From NCBI RefSeq assembly GCF_000013445.1, contig NC_007796.1, positions 2,640,936 to 2,704,935 of the forward strand: 64,000 bases of DNA, in the 5' to 3' direction. The stretch's first letter is position 1. Every line of letters starts with the position of its first letter. A model generated the notes under the pieces. It saw only the letters and a program-made list of their open reading frames with translations, had not been told where the DNA came from and searched no databases. This document shows, one piece after another, positions 45,484-56,521 of the stretch. A program made the translations under genes and the position numbers. The stretch is from Methanospirillum hungatei JF-1. Its GTDB lineage: Archaea; Halobacteriota; Methanomicrobia; Methanomicrobiales; Methanospirillaceae.

Positions 45484-47001
45484 TTACCCATATACCCGAG
45501 AGTCAATTTTCATTTCGACCAATGCATGGTTGAGAGTAAGGTGAAGATTGTAATTATTTTTAGGTGTCACATTAACATTAACGGTTTTTCCATGCTGTCC
45601 TGATTCTACAGTTAATCCATCACTTTTTAGTAAACTATCGATAGATTTTTTATAGTATCTCGCTTCATCTTCATCAGAAGCGGTTATCTGTATCAAAAAC
45701 CCTTTTGCATTTTCAATAATCCCTTCTTTCAACTTATACCAGTTATCCCCACTGTTGATGATATTGTGTCTTACTCCTTTTAGAGTCGAGGTAATCTGAA
45801 CCTCATCATGACCGCCGACCAATGCATCTCCAAAGAGAGAGATGAGGTTGATATGAACATTACAGATATTTCCTGCAGGAGATACCTGGATCCAGTTGGA
45901 AGATATTTTTGGTTGGATGATTCCATTCTGCTTAAGTTGCACCTCTCCACATTGGTAAATATATTCCTGATTGATCCAATAGGGGTTTTGTGATGAATAA
46001 TTAAATGTCCCAATAGGTGTTGTGTCCATAGTGATATTTGCCGTAATATAATCAAGATCACCAGTGCTCGAACTATTACCATAATAGGTGATATACTCGA
46101 ATAGATCACTTGGATTTTTTGGAATTAGGGGAGGGGAACCATCACTTCGGGTATATACATAACTTAAATTTGATCTGATCAACTGATCGTTCGATAGTCC
46201 GTATGCCTCTTCCATGAGATTAACTCGGATAGTTTCATTCCAGGTATATGGTGACACAAGCCCCCGATAGATGACCTCATCTTCAATGGTTTTCATTCCA
46301 TTCTTTATCACAGAGAGCGTTACTTCTTTTACCGGATAATTGAGAATTTCAAGGTGTGAGACCTCCCTGGTTTCAGGATGTTCTGTCCAGTTTAATACAT
46401 GATACAGATCCTCCTGGCGGAGTGTGGCGTTCTTTACTTCAAGGACTGCCACCCAGTCAACAAGTTCCCATGGATTAATCAATCTACTTGAGGTGATATT
46501 TGTTGGATAAATTGTAAGAGTATGGGGATCAAAGGGAGGCATTTGATTTGGATAAATATTTGTTGAGTAATTTACAAAAATCGCAGAATAATCCTCTTTA
46601 ATATCACCTGCATCTGAACCGGTAATATTTATGAAGGTGCCATTGATTATTGTCAAACTCAAATTAGGCATTTGAGTTATTGCAACTTTTCCGCTGGATG
46701 CCACCGGTTGCATCACTGGGAAAATGCTGAATGCCCCTCCTGATGTTTGTCCTCCAGTTCCAAGAGAAAGTTGCTGATTGAATGATACACCCTCTTGGTT
46801 GTTATACCATAGCGAATCGATATTCATCTTGAAATCGGTAAAAAATTTCTCGACGTTTTGCATATGCTGGATCTCTGCATCCCTCCCCTGTGAAGGAACC
46901 ACATAGGTCATATAGAGAGATCCAAGAATAACAATGATAGCGATAATTAAGATAAACCCGATGACCTCTGATAACCCGTCATCCGTAACCCGACCAGACA
47001 T
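45484..47001 (-). CDS. Pilin-leader surface protein, first gene of the PKD operon
   Basis: 505 residues. Leader DDGLSEVIGFILIIAIIVILG. The rest is beta-rich, Asn/Thr-rich, with potential N-glycosylation sites (NGTFINITGS, NATLRQ) and no PKD. It resembles large pilin-fold proteins that carry an archaeal Pilin_N segment. Its ATG follows AGGAG lying inside a 14-bp palindrome (47003-47016). Promoter and 5' codons are repeated in two further copies (48446, 49880). Probably the filament or anchor subunit to which the PKD proteins relate; inference. Confidence 0.8.
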   Translation of the reverse strand: MSGRVTDDGLSEVIGFILIIAIIVILGSLYMTYVVPSQGRDAEIQHMQNVEKFFTDFKMNIDSLWYNNQEGVSFNQQLSLGTGGQTSGGAFSIFPVMQPVASSGKVAITQMPNLSLTIINGTFINITGSDAGDIKEDYSAIFVNYSTNIYPNQMPPFDPHTLTIYPTNITSSRLINPWELVDWVAVLEVKNATLRQEDLYHVLNWTEHPETREVSHLEILNYPVKEVTLSVIKNGMKTIEDEVIYRGLVSPYTWNETIRVNLMEEAYGLSNDQLIRSNLSYVYTRSDGSPPLIPKNPSDLFEYITYYGNSSSTGDLDYITANITMDTTPIGTFNYSSQNPYWINQEYIYQCGEVQLKQNGIIQPKISSNWIQVSPAGNICNVHINLISLFGDALVGGHDEVQITSTLKGVRHNIINSGDNWYKLKEGIIENAKGFLIQITASDEDEARYYKKSIDSLLKSDGLTVESGQHGKTVNVNVTPKNNYNLHLTLNHALVEMKIDSRVYG

Positions 47002-47475
47002 GACTCCTGCAGGAGTTATCTACCGGTCACCAGATATACATTTCATATGGTTAACCCACACCGGATATAGGCTGCCCACAAAAAACCGGTGATTATCACG
47101 TATCACGACCTGCAAATCACCGAACCTCTCCGAAAAGAGGGAAGAAGCATACACAAAATCGAAACTTCGCGATAGATGGGGCTTTTAGGACTATTCAGGC
47201 AGGTAATTTCGGCTCATGAACCGGACCTGGGAACGATGGAATTGGTGTTTATTGAGGGCAGGAGAGGTCCAATACGATAGATTCCGGGGAGTGAACGAAT
47301 CCAGAGCGGAGGGAATGGGTGGGAGATAGTAATTGAAAAACAGGGGGGCGGGTTTTCATAGGGAACCGGAGTTTATCGTTGGGAATGGAAAATAGGAGAG
47401 GAGGGTTATTGGGTCGGGAGGGAGAGGGATTTTTTGAGTTTATCGATGATTGATTGATCAAGACCGGTTGCTTTC
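46960..47475. repeat. Rpn-array repeat, copy A
   Basis: About 515 bases: the first ~40 bases of the pilin-leader gene, its upstream region, and the 3' end of an Rpn gene. Shares TTCATATGGTTAACCCA, AACTTCGCGATAGATGGGG and CTCATGAACCGGACCTG with copies B and C. Confidence 0.9.
47003..47016. promoter_or_regulatory. 14-bp palindrome containing the ribosome site of the PKD operon
   Basis: ACTCCTGCAGGAGT is perfectly symmetric and ends 1 base before the ATG. In RNA it can fold with AGGAG paired to CTCCT, hiding the Shine-Dalgarno. It could be an operator or a translational switch. Absent from the two promoter copies near 48.5 and 49.9 kb. Confidence 0.5.
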
Positions 47476-47729
47476 TTGATAAACTCATCGTCCATACCAA
47501 GGGAGAGGAGGTTTTTCACGAACCCTTCTCTTTCTTCTTCCCTTCCTTCTTCCCTTCCTTTCTTCATCCCCTCTTCCAGTCCCTCCTCTTTCGCTTCATA
47601 CATACGTGTAGCCTGATCATGAAGAAACATCTCTCTTGCTTCATAGAGCCGTCGGGTCTCTTCATCAAGACTCATAATCTGAAGATTGTTATATGCTTTT
47701 TGTATTGCGGGTTTGCCTTCAGCTGCCAT
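47406..47729 (-). other. Candidate intragenic short ORF of Rpn A
   Basis: 107 residues from ATG 47729 (MAAEGKPAIQK). GGAGGAGGAG lies 6 bases before it (47736-47745), one of the strongest ribosome sites in the window. In bacterial Rpn genes a comparable internal start makes an inhibitor of the nuclease. Proposed, not shown. Confidence 0.5.
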
Positions 47730-48326
47730 AATTATCTCCTCCTCCGTATATGCATTTAAAAATGTAAGCCACGATAGGAGATCTGTACCTTTATATGGTA
47801 CCCTGCACCTATGAACCTTTGGGAGCTCCAGAAAATGAATTTCAAAGACATCACTCATGAGGATATCATGGGTTTTATCATATGCCTGAAAGCAGGTATG
47901 AAGATCTTCTACAGGCATCAGCATATAATCCAGGATATTTATCACGATGGTGCGTTTCAGCTCATGATAACTATGACCTCTATTGAGTTGGTCAAGATAC
48001 ATTTTTGCCCAGTAGAAGAGACTCCGTTTCTCCATTGATTTTAGATCGAGCACCTGCATCTCAATGTCAACATAAACTCCGGAATCTGATAATACCTTGA
48101 TGTCCAGAATGCACTCCTTTTTCGTATCAGGTATGAGCAGATGTGGATCGGTGCACACAACACTCTGAAAATGATCCGGAAGGATAGCATTCAGAAGATC
48201 AAGGAGGATGTCAGAGTTATTCGGATCTCCAAAGAGTAACCGGAAAGCAAAATCATTCCGGGGGGACATGAGGAATTCGCCGGTATATGTCGTTATTGAT
48301 CTCATGATGGAATAATTCGCCTTCAT
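47406..48326 (-). CDS. Rpn-family PD-(D/E)XK nuclease/transposase-like protein
   Basis: 306 residues, apparently complete. Domain begins GEFLMSPRNDFAFRLLFGD; active-site Asp75 (ILDIK) and Glu89-x-Gln91 (DIEMQV) are intact. Helical C-terminal part ends with a charged tail (EEGLEEGMKKGREEGREEE) and a conserved cap (MDDEFIKKATGLDQSIIDK). In-frame ATG at 47729 has GGAGGAGGAG 6 bases upstream. Upstream of the PKD operon on the same strand, 404 bases away. Probably a recombination-promoting or antiphage nuclease. Confidence 0.88.
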   Translation of the reverse strand: MKANYSIMRSITTYTGEFLMSPRNDFAFRLLFGDPNNSDILLDLLNAILPDHFQSVVCTDPHLLIPDTKKECILDIKVLSDSGVYVDIEMQVLDLKSMEKRSLFYWAKMYLDQLNRGHSYHELKRTIVINILDYMLMPVEDLHTCFQAYDKTHDILMSDVFEIHFLELPKVHRCRVPYKGTDLLSWLTFLNAYTEEEIIMAAEGKPAIQKAYNNLQIMSLDEETRRLYEAREMFLHDQATRMYEAKEEGLEEGMKKGREEGREEEREGFVKNLLSLGMDDEFIKKATGLDQSIIDKLKKSLSLPTQ

Positions 48327-48890
48327 GAATTGGGCTTCATTTTATACATGAGTTGCTCTTTCTGATGGTGAATAAAAGAAAACCGCATTACGGTAGATTT
48401 TCTTAAAAGGAAGGGAGACGAGATTAGAGTGAGAATAAATATCGGGATGACCTCTGATAACCCGTCATCGAAAGCCCGACCCGATATCTATTGCGGATAA
48501 TTTTGGGCACCTGATATACATTTCATATGGTTAACCCAACCCGGATATAGGCTGCCCACAAAAAACCAGTGATTATCACATATCTCGACCTTCAATTCGT
48601 TGAACCTCTCCAAAAAGAGGAAAGAAGCATACACAAAAATCGAAACTTCGCGATAGATGGGGCTTTCAGAGTTATTCAGAGAGGAGAGTTCGGCTCATGA
48701 ACCGGACCTGGACCCAATGGGGTTGGTGTTGATAGAGGGCAGGAGATGTCCAAAACGATTGATTCCGGGGGGTGAACGAATCCCAAACGGAGGGAATGGG
48801 TGGGAGATAGGAATTGAAAAACAGGGGGTCGGGTATTCATAGGGAACCGGAGTTTATCGCTGATGTGGAAATACGAAAAGAGAGGAGGGG
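48327..48890. other. Intergenic region with repeat copy B
   Basis: 564 bases between Rpn A and Rpn B. The first ~120 bases hold the Rpn A promoter; the rest is copy B of the ~500-bp repeat, including a start-less piece of the pilin-leader gene. Confidence 0.6.
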
Positions 48891-48960
48891 TTATTGGGTC
48901 GGCAGGGAGAGGGATTTTTTGAGTTTATCGATGATTGATTGATCAAGACCGGTTGCTTTG
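48446..48960. repeat. Rpn-array repeat, copy B
   Basis: About 515 bases similar to copy A, in direct orientation 1486 bases further. Carries GACCTCTGATAACCCGTC (the pilin 5' codons) but not the pilin ATG, which is changed. Confidence 0.9.
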
Positions 48961-49124
48961 ATTATCAGTTCATCCTCTATACCCAGGGAGAGCATGTTTT
49001 TGGCGACGGTTTCTCTCTCCTGTTTTTTTCCTTTTTCCATACCTTTTTTTATACCTTTTTCTAAGCCTTTCTCTAAGCCTTTTTCCATTCCCTTCTCTTC
49101 AGCATACTTTACAACTTTAAACAT
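48891..49124 (-). other. Candidate intragenic short ORF of Rpn B
   Basis: 77 residues from ATG 49124 (MFKVVKYAEEKGMEKG). GGAGG lies 8 bases upstream (49133-49137). The codons forming this ribosome site (TGG GAG GAA) differ from those in Rpn A, so the feature is not merely shared sequence. Confidence 0.45.
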
Positions 49125-49766
49125 ACGTAATTCCTCCCATAATTCATCAAGTATTTTTTGGTCAACAATCTTATCCGCTAATATTAAGGTTAATTCCCGG
49201 ACTTTATTTCGAAGATCCTTTTCTGGAAGTTCTTTTTCAAGGTCAATCGTTCTCCTGAGCAGTTCAATTTTTGTGAGTTTGCTCTTCATAAGAGGTAAAA
49301 AGATAAGTTCCAGTTCGTTTACCGGTTCACCTTTTTCCAGAGCAGCCCGCATCTGGGAGAGCAGGGCATCACCATCACGATCAGACAGAACGATTTGTAG
49401 TACGTTATACTGTAGACTGCCAATATCTAATACTTTTGTTCCGCTCGAACTATCAGCAGGAGTAAGGACTACCGTATGGACCGGGGCATCATAATATCGG
49501 AAAAGACGGAGATCATAATGAGCAAACCTGATGAGATCTCTTTTTGAAAGATTCATTTCCTCTTCAAGGTGAAGGATAGATCCATCCTCAAGACGAAAGT
49601 TCAGATCCATCATGTCATCAGTTGTCTCAACTTCAGGGATCTCCGTCACCAGGAATGAGATTATTGGTGGTAGATCAATACCCAGAAATGCCAGTGATCT
49701 ATTGTCAAAAATCGAGAAGGCTTCTTTGAAAACCAGATCGTAATTTTTTTTGCTTATCTTTCTCAT
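48891..49766 (-). CDS. Rpn-family protein with a different nuclease domain but shared tail
   Basis: 291 residues. Residues 1-215 are unlike the neighbours (MRKISKKNYDLVFKEAFSI, with Asp54 and Glu68-x-Glu70 as candidate PD-(D/E)XK residues). From ~245 the tail (GMEKGKKQERETVAKNMLS, then the cap DELIIKATGLDQSIIDK) matches Rpn A and C. So a different catalytic module sits on the same C-terminal tail. Internal ATG at 49124 has GGGAGGAA upstream. Confidence 0.8.
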   Translation of the reverse strand: MRKISKKNYDLVFKEAFSIFDNRSLAFLGIDLPPIISFLVTEIPEVETTDDMMDLNFRLEDGSILHLEEEMNLSKRDLIRFAHYDLRLFRYYDAPVHTVVLTPADSSSGTKVLDIGSLQYNVLQIVLSDRDGDALLSQMRAALEKGEPVNELELIFLPLMKSKLTKIELLRRTIDLEKELPEKDLRNKVRELTLILADKIVDQKILDELWEELRMFKVVKYAEEKGMEKGLEKGLEKGIKKGMEKGKKQERETVAKNMLSLGIEDELIIKATGLDQSIIDKLKKSLSLPTQ

Positions 49767-50265
49767 GTGGGGGTAAAAACTCTGGTGCGAATAAGATTAG
49801 AATTATTCGGTTTTATGTTGGAGAATGCACTACCGGGGGAACATCTCCGATGCAGGAAGAAAGAGAATGAAATGAAGAGATGGCCTCTGATAACCCGTCA
49901 TCGAAAACCCGACCAGATATCTCTTGTGGATAATTTTGGGCACCAGATATACATTTCATATGGTTAACCCAACCCGGATATAGGCTGCCCACAAAAAACC
50001 TGTGATTATCACATATCACGACCTCCAAAACCCCGAACCCCTCTAAAAAGAGGAAAGAAGCATACACAAAATCGAAACTTCGCGATAGATGGGGCTTTTA
50101 GGACTATTCAGGCAGGTAATTTCGGCTCATGAACCGGACCTGTACTCTATGGAGTTGGTGCAGATACCGGGCAGCAGATGTTGAATACGATTGATTTGGG
50201 GGGGTGAACGAATCCAGAGCGGAGGGGGGGTTATCAGGGATCCTGAAAAACAGGGAGAGGAGAGG
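49767..50265. other. Intergenic region with repeat copy C
   Basis: 499 bases between Rpn B and Rpn C holding the Rpn B promoter and most of repeat copy C. Confidence 0.6.
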
Positions 50266-50335
50266 TTATTGGGTCGGGAGGGAGAGGGATTTTTTAAGTT
50301 TATCGATGATTGACTGGTCCAGTCCGGTTGTTTCC
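49880..50335. repeat. Rpn-array repeat, copy C
   Basis: About 456 bases similar to copies A and B; internal deletion near 50215. Includes the same conserved block at ~50060-50150. Confidence 0.9.
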
Positions 50336-50577
50336 ATTACGAACTCATCATCCATGCCCTTGGAAAGGAGGTTTTTTGCTACTTCTTTTCTTTCTTCCTC
50401 CCTTCCCTTCTTCATGCCCTCTTCCAGTCCCTCCTCTTTCGCTTCATACATACGTGTAGCCTGATCATGAAGAAACATCTCTCTTGCTTCATAGAGCCGT
50501 CGGGTCTCTTCATCAAGGCTCATAATCTGAAGATTATTATACGCTTTTTGTATTGCGGGTTTGCCTTCAGTCACCAT
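50266..50577 (-). other. Candidate intragenic short ORF of Rpn C
   Basis: 103 residues from ATG 50577 (MVTEGKPAIQK) with GGAGGAGGAG 6 bases upstream (50584-50593). It may still be made although the nuclease part is damaged. Confidence 0.45.
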
Positions 50578-51045
50578 AATTATCTCCTCCTCCGTATATG
50601 CATTTAAAAATGTAAGCCACGATAGGAGATCTGTACCTTCATATGGTACCCTGCACCTATGAACCTTTGGGAGCTCAAGGAAATGAATTTCAAAGACGTC
50701 ACTCATGAGGATATCATGGGTTTTGTCATATGCCTGAAAGCAGGTATGAAGATCTTCAACAGGCATCAGCATATAATCCAGGATATTTATCACGATGGTG
50801 CGTTTTTCCATTGATTTTAGATCGAGCACCTGCATCTCAATATCAACATGAACTTTGGAATCTGCTAATGCCTTGATGTCCAGGATGCACTCCTTTTTTG
50901 TATCAGGTAAGAGCAGATGTGGATCGGTGCACACACCACTCTGAAAATGATCCGGAAGGATAGCATTCAGAAGATCAAGGAGGATGTCAGAGTTATTCGG
51001 ATCTCCAAAGAGTAACCGGAAAGTAAAATCATATCGGGGTGACAT
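50266..51045 (-). CDS. Rpn-family protein with internal deletion (copy C)
   Basis: 259 residues, closely matching Rpn A but lacking 24 residues directly after EMQVLDLKSMEKR (in A: SLFYWAKMYLDQLNRGHSY and the next five), an in-frame 72-base deletion between CGTTT repeats. The upstream start codon of Rpn A is out of frame here through a 4-base loss, so translation would begin at MSPRYDFTF. Asp and Glu of the active site remain but helices of the fold are gone, so nuclease activity is doubtful. The tail and the internal ATG (50577) are intact. Confidence 0.75.
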   Translation of the reverse strand: MSPRYDFTFRLLFGDPNNSDILLDLLNAILPDHFQSGVCTDPHLLLPDTKKECILDIKALADSKVHVDIEMQVLDLKSMEKRTIVINILDYMLMPVEDLHTCFQAYDKTHDILMSDVFEIHFLELPKVHRCRVPYEGTDLLSWLTFLNAYTEEEIIMVTEGKPAIQKAYNNLQIMSLDEETRRLYEAREMFLHDQATRMYEAKEEGLEEGMKKGREEERKEVAKNLLSKGMDDEFVMETTGLDQSIIDKLKKSLSLPTQ

Positions 51046-51119
51046 GAGGAATTCGCCGGAATATGTAATGATCTCATTGAAATACCGAATCGGTCATAGA
51101 TGGGAACAGGGAATATTTA

Positions 51120-51134
51120 TCTCCCTGAAGGAGA
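51120..51134. promoter_or_regulatory. Inverted repeat in katG promoter
   Basis: TCTCCCTGAAGGAGA (5-bp arms, 5-bp spacer) starts at the end of the TATA-like AATATTTAT (51112-51120) and precedes the likely RNA start. A possible operator for an oxidative-stress regulator; inference. Confidence 0.35.
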
Positions 51135-51152
51135 GAGTTCAGACAATCGTAG

Positions 51153-53360
<2,208 letters not shown>

Positions 53361-53363
<3 letters not shown>

Positions 53364-53394
53364 TCACCACCACCATGAGAATGATGGTGGATCA
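53361..53394 (+). terminator. Hairpin overlapping the katG stop
   Basis: TGATCACCACCACCAT and ATGATGGTGGATCA can pair (one bulge) around a short loop, beginning at the TGA stop. No long T-run follows; it may also stabilise the 3' end. Confidence 0.45.
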
Positions 53395-53719
53395 CTATCC
53401 AATATCTTCCAAGTTCATATTAAAATGAAAAGCTGGGAACAGATGAAAGGGGATCCCGGAAGCCCCTGGAAGTAGCTCAAACTCTCCATGATGTTGGATA
53501 TATCGAAGATGTCCCGGGTATGGAAACAAAGGCAAGGCAGACCGGGAACCATGTGATCATGGTGAAACATGGCTTGGATGTCACGCTGTCCATCACCTGC
53601 TATCGCTTGGCGAGCCTGAACTCGTCAGACCTTAAGAAAGTGAATATGAGCACTTAAAAAATCTTTTTCTACCTGAAAATGATGAATATTCAAACCATCA
53701 GACCGGAGAAAGAGGTATA
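53395..53719. other. Intergenic region after katG
   Basis: 325 bases without a supported gene. A plus-strand frame without a good start runs 53418-53656 (contains VAQTLHDVGYIEDVPGME); it may be a gene remnant. Otherwise nothing seen. Confidence 0.4.
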
Positions 53720-53802
53720 TGCGGGGAAAGGGAGTCGAACCCCTGAACTCCTACGAGAAACGCTCTTGAGGCGTTCGCCTTTGACCACTTGGCTATCCCC
53801 GC
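53720..53802 (-). tRNA. tRNA-Leu (anticodon CAA)
   Basis: Minus strand folds as a class II tRNA: acceptor GCGGGGA/TCCCCGC, D-arm GCC...GGC, anticodon stem AACGC/GCGTT around CTCAAGA (anticodon CAA), a long variable arm, T-arm with GTTCGACTC. No CCA encoded. Its 3' end points toward the accessory region at lower coordinates. Confidence 0.95.
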
Positions 53803-53992
53803 ACAATAAGAAGAAGAGATGGTATGGAAGAGATCCACACCAAGCTGACGTACTTAGGTTGGTGAGGATCCTATTTGTATATTTTTGATATGATTTCACA
53901 TCCGGACACCCACATATAAACCTTCTATAAATTACTGACCGGTCATCATAGATCGATACTTACTTTAGTCCACACATAATAGGTTCAAGAGA

Positions 53993-56521
53993 ATGGACAG
54001 GTCCCCCACCATCCACACAATACTCCGGCTTTTCGCACTGCTGGTCATGGCTCTTCTTCTTTCAAAAAGCATTGGAGCCGCATCCAATCAGGACAACGGG
54101 CAGTTCATCCTGGTCCTGCATTCCTATAACCCAACTCTGACCTGGACGGCAAATATATCCCAGGGTATCCTGGCAGGAATGGGGCCATTGCCGGCAAATA
54201 CCTCCATCTCATTTGAATACCTGAACTGGAAGAACTACCCAACTGAAGAGAACCTGAACCTTGTCGAAGACCTTCTACGATACCGATACAAAAACCTACC
54301 GGTGGATCTCCTCATAACCACCGACGATGCCGCACTCATCTTTGGGCTGAAGCACCGTACCGAAATCTTTTCAGATGCACCGATAATCTTCACCGCGCTG
54401 AATGGATTTGATGAGATACGGCCAGACACATACCCAAAAACTACCGGTGTTATCGAAGCAATAAACCCGGAAGATACCATTGACAGCATTTTCCGCCTTT
54501 TTCCAGATACAAAGCATATCCTGGTACTCTGTGAATATACAGAATCCGGAAAAGGAATTGCAGAGATCATCAGGAAAGCCAGCCGAAACTATCAGAATCG
54601 GGCAGTGTTCACCTACATCGGTGATATCACAACCGGGGAAGTATATGAGGAGATCCGAAACCAGACACCAGGAACGGCCATCCTGATTGGTTCATGGTCG
54701 GTGGATAAAACCGGTGCCATCGTAGACATCGGTCAGTTTGCAGAGAAAGTAGCAGCAATAAGCCCGGTTCCGGTTTTCAACCTCTATGATTTTAATACCG
54801 GACGGGGAACCGTTGGAGGGAGTATCCTTTCCGGATACAGGCAGGGATATATTGCCGGTCAGATGGCCTCGGAGATACTGTCAGGAAAAGAGATATCTCA
54901 AATTCCGATTGTGGGAACTGATGCAACCCAGTTGATATTTGATTATGCCGTTCTGGAACGATTTAAGGTGCCAAAGGAGCGTATCCCTCCGGGAAGCATC
55001 CTCCTGCATACGCCACCGGCATTCATTGAGCAGTATTACGGGTTTATCATGGCTGCCCTGCTTGTTATCATAATCCTGGCTGCTGCTCTTATTACCCTCC
55101 TTTCCATTATGCTTGTTCGGAGAAGAACTGAAAAGTTAATGATGACCCTTCTTGATGCACTTCCCGGATATGCTTTTTTGAAAGACAGGAATGGAGTATA
55201 CCAGTATGCAAACCAGACCTTGTGTGATACGATAGGTCTGAGGGCAGATGAGATAAAGGGAAAGACCGATTATGACCTGTTCCCTCATGAAATCGCAACC
55301 AGATACCAGGAGCAGGATGACACTGTCATTGCATCAGGAAAGCCGCTCTTTATCCCGGAAGAGACTATCCCTGAAAAATCTGGAACAAAGATACCGCTCA
55401 CCGTGAGAAAAGTGCCTATTACCGATGCAAAAGGATCTGTCACCGGAGTAATCGGGCTTGCATTTGACATCACCGAGCAGAAGGCAGCACGGGAAGAACT
55501 TCTGGAGAGCCACGAGAAATACTATAACCTCTTTGAACTTGGAAAAGAGGCAATTTTCCTCATTGATCAAAGCACCGGAGAGATACTAGAAGCAAACCTC
55601 TTTGCCGTCGAGATGTATGGATACCAGAAGAGTGAACTCATCGGGATGAATATCACCTCATTATCTGCAGAGCCAGATACTACCAGAATACTTTCATCAG
55701 AAGTCCGGACCGGAACATTTGCCATTCCCCTGCGATATCATCAGAAAAAATCAGGCGTACGGTTTCCAGTGGAGATTATCGGCCGGGTCTTTGATTGGAA
55801 AGGAAAGATATGGATTGTTGCTGCCATTCGGGATATATCAGAACGGCTGCGGACTGAGAATGCAATCAGAAAAGCCACGGAGAAACTCAATCTCTTCAAT
55901 TATCTCACCCGCACCACCATGAACAACCAGCTCTTCATTCTTCGGGGGTATCTTGACTTTGCTGCTGATATCGTCCGGGATTCTGATGCTGAAAAATACC
56001 TTGAACGGAGCCGGAGTGCTGTCCGATCCATCGACCGTCTCGTCCTCTTCATGAAAAATTACCAGGATATGGGATTAAAACCGGCAGTCTGGCAGAATGT
56101 TGAGGAAGTATTCATCTATGCCATATCTCACCTGAGTATGGGAGGAATTACCAGGGAGATTTTCGTGAAAGGGCTCTTCATCTATGCTGATCCATTCCTG
56201 GAAAAGGTGTTTCTGCACCTTGTCGAAAACTCCATCACACATGGTGAACGGGTAACAATAATCGGCATCAGGACAGAACAGGACGGAGAGGATCTGCTGC
56301 TCATATACGAAGATAACGGGATTGGGGTTCCTTCAGACTACAAGGAGCAGATCTTATCCCTGAACCTTGAAGGAAAAGCAGGAATAGGGCTCATACTGGT
56401 CAGGGAGATCCTCGCAATAACCGGAATTTCCATAACCGAAACAGGAGAGTATGGAACCGGTGCCAGGTTTGTGATGCGGGTTCCCAAAGGAAATTACCGG
56501 TTTGAGAGCGGCATTACATGA
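53993..56521 (+). CDS. Membrane sensor kinase-like protein without acceptor His
   Basis: 842 residues. Signal/anchor at the N-terminus, an ABC-type periplasmic-binding-like (ABC_sub_bind) domain (~37-340), membrane segment ~350-375, two PAS domains (~385-495 and ~507-620), then a HisKA-like helix and an HATPase. In related archaeal kinases the acceptor box reads TRHDxxNQ; here it is TRTTMNNQ (Thr641-Thr642), so the phospho-accepting His is missing. The N-box HLVENS (Asn746) and DNGIGVP (Asp774) and GKAGIGL are intact. Overlaps the DP2 3' end by 8 bases, convergently. Confidence 0.88.

Noticed and set aside
47500-47590. Purine/pyrimidine tracts (TTCTTCCCTTCC) as possible tandem repeat locus or triplex
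   Set aside because: Explained as codons for the Glu/Gly/Lys tail of Rpn; not treated as a separate element.
48657-48842. 61-codon plus-strand frame in repeat copy B
   Set aside because: Similar frames are interrupted in copies A and C, so it is not conserved.
53418-53656. Open frame downstream of katG
   Set aside because: No start codon with ribosome site for its conserved-looking part and no family match; left as possible remnant.
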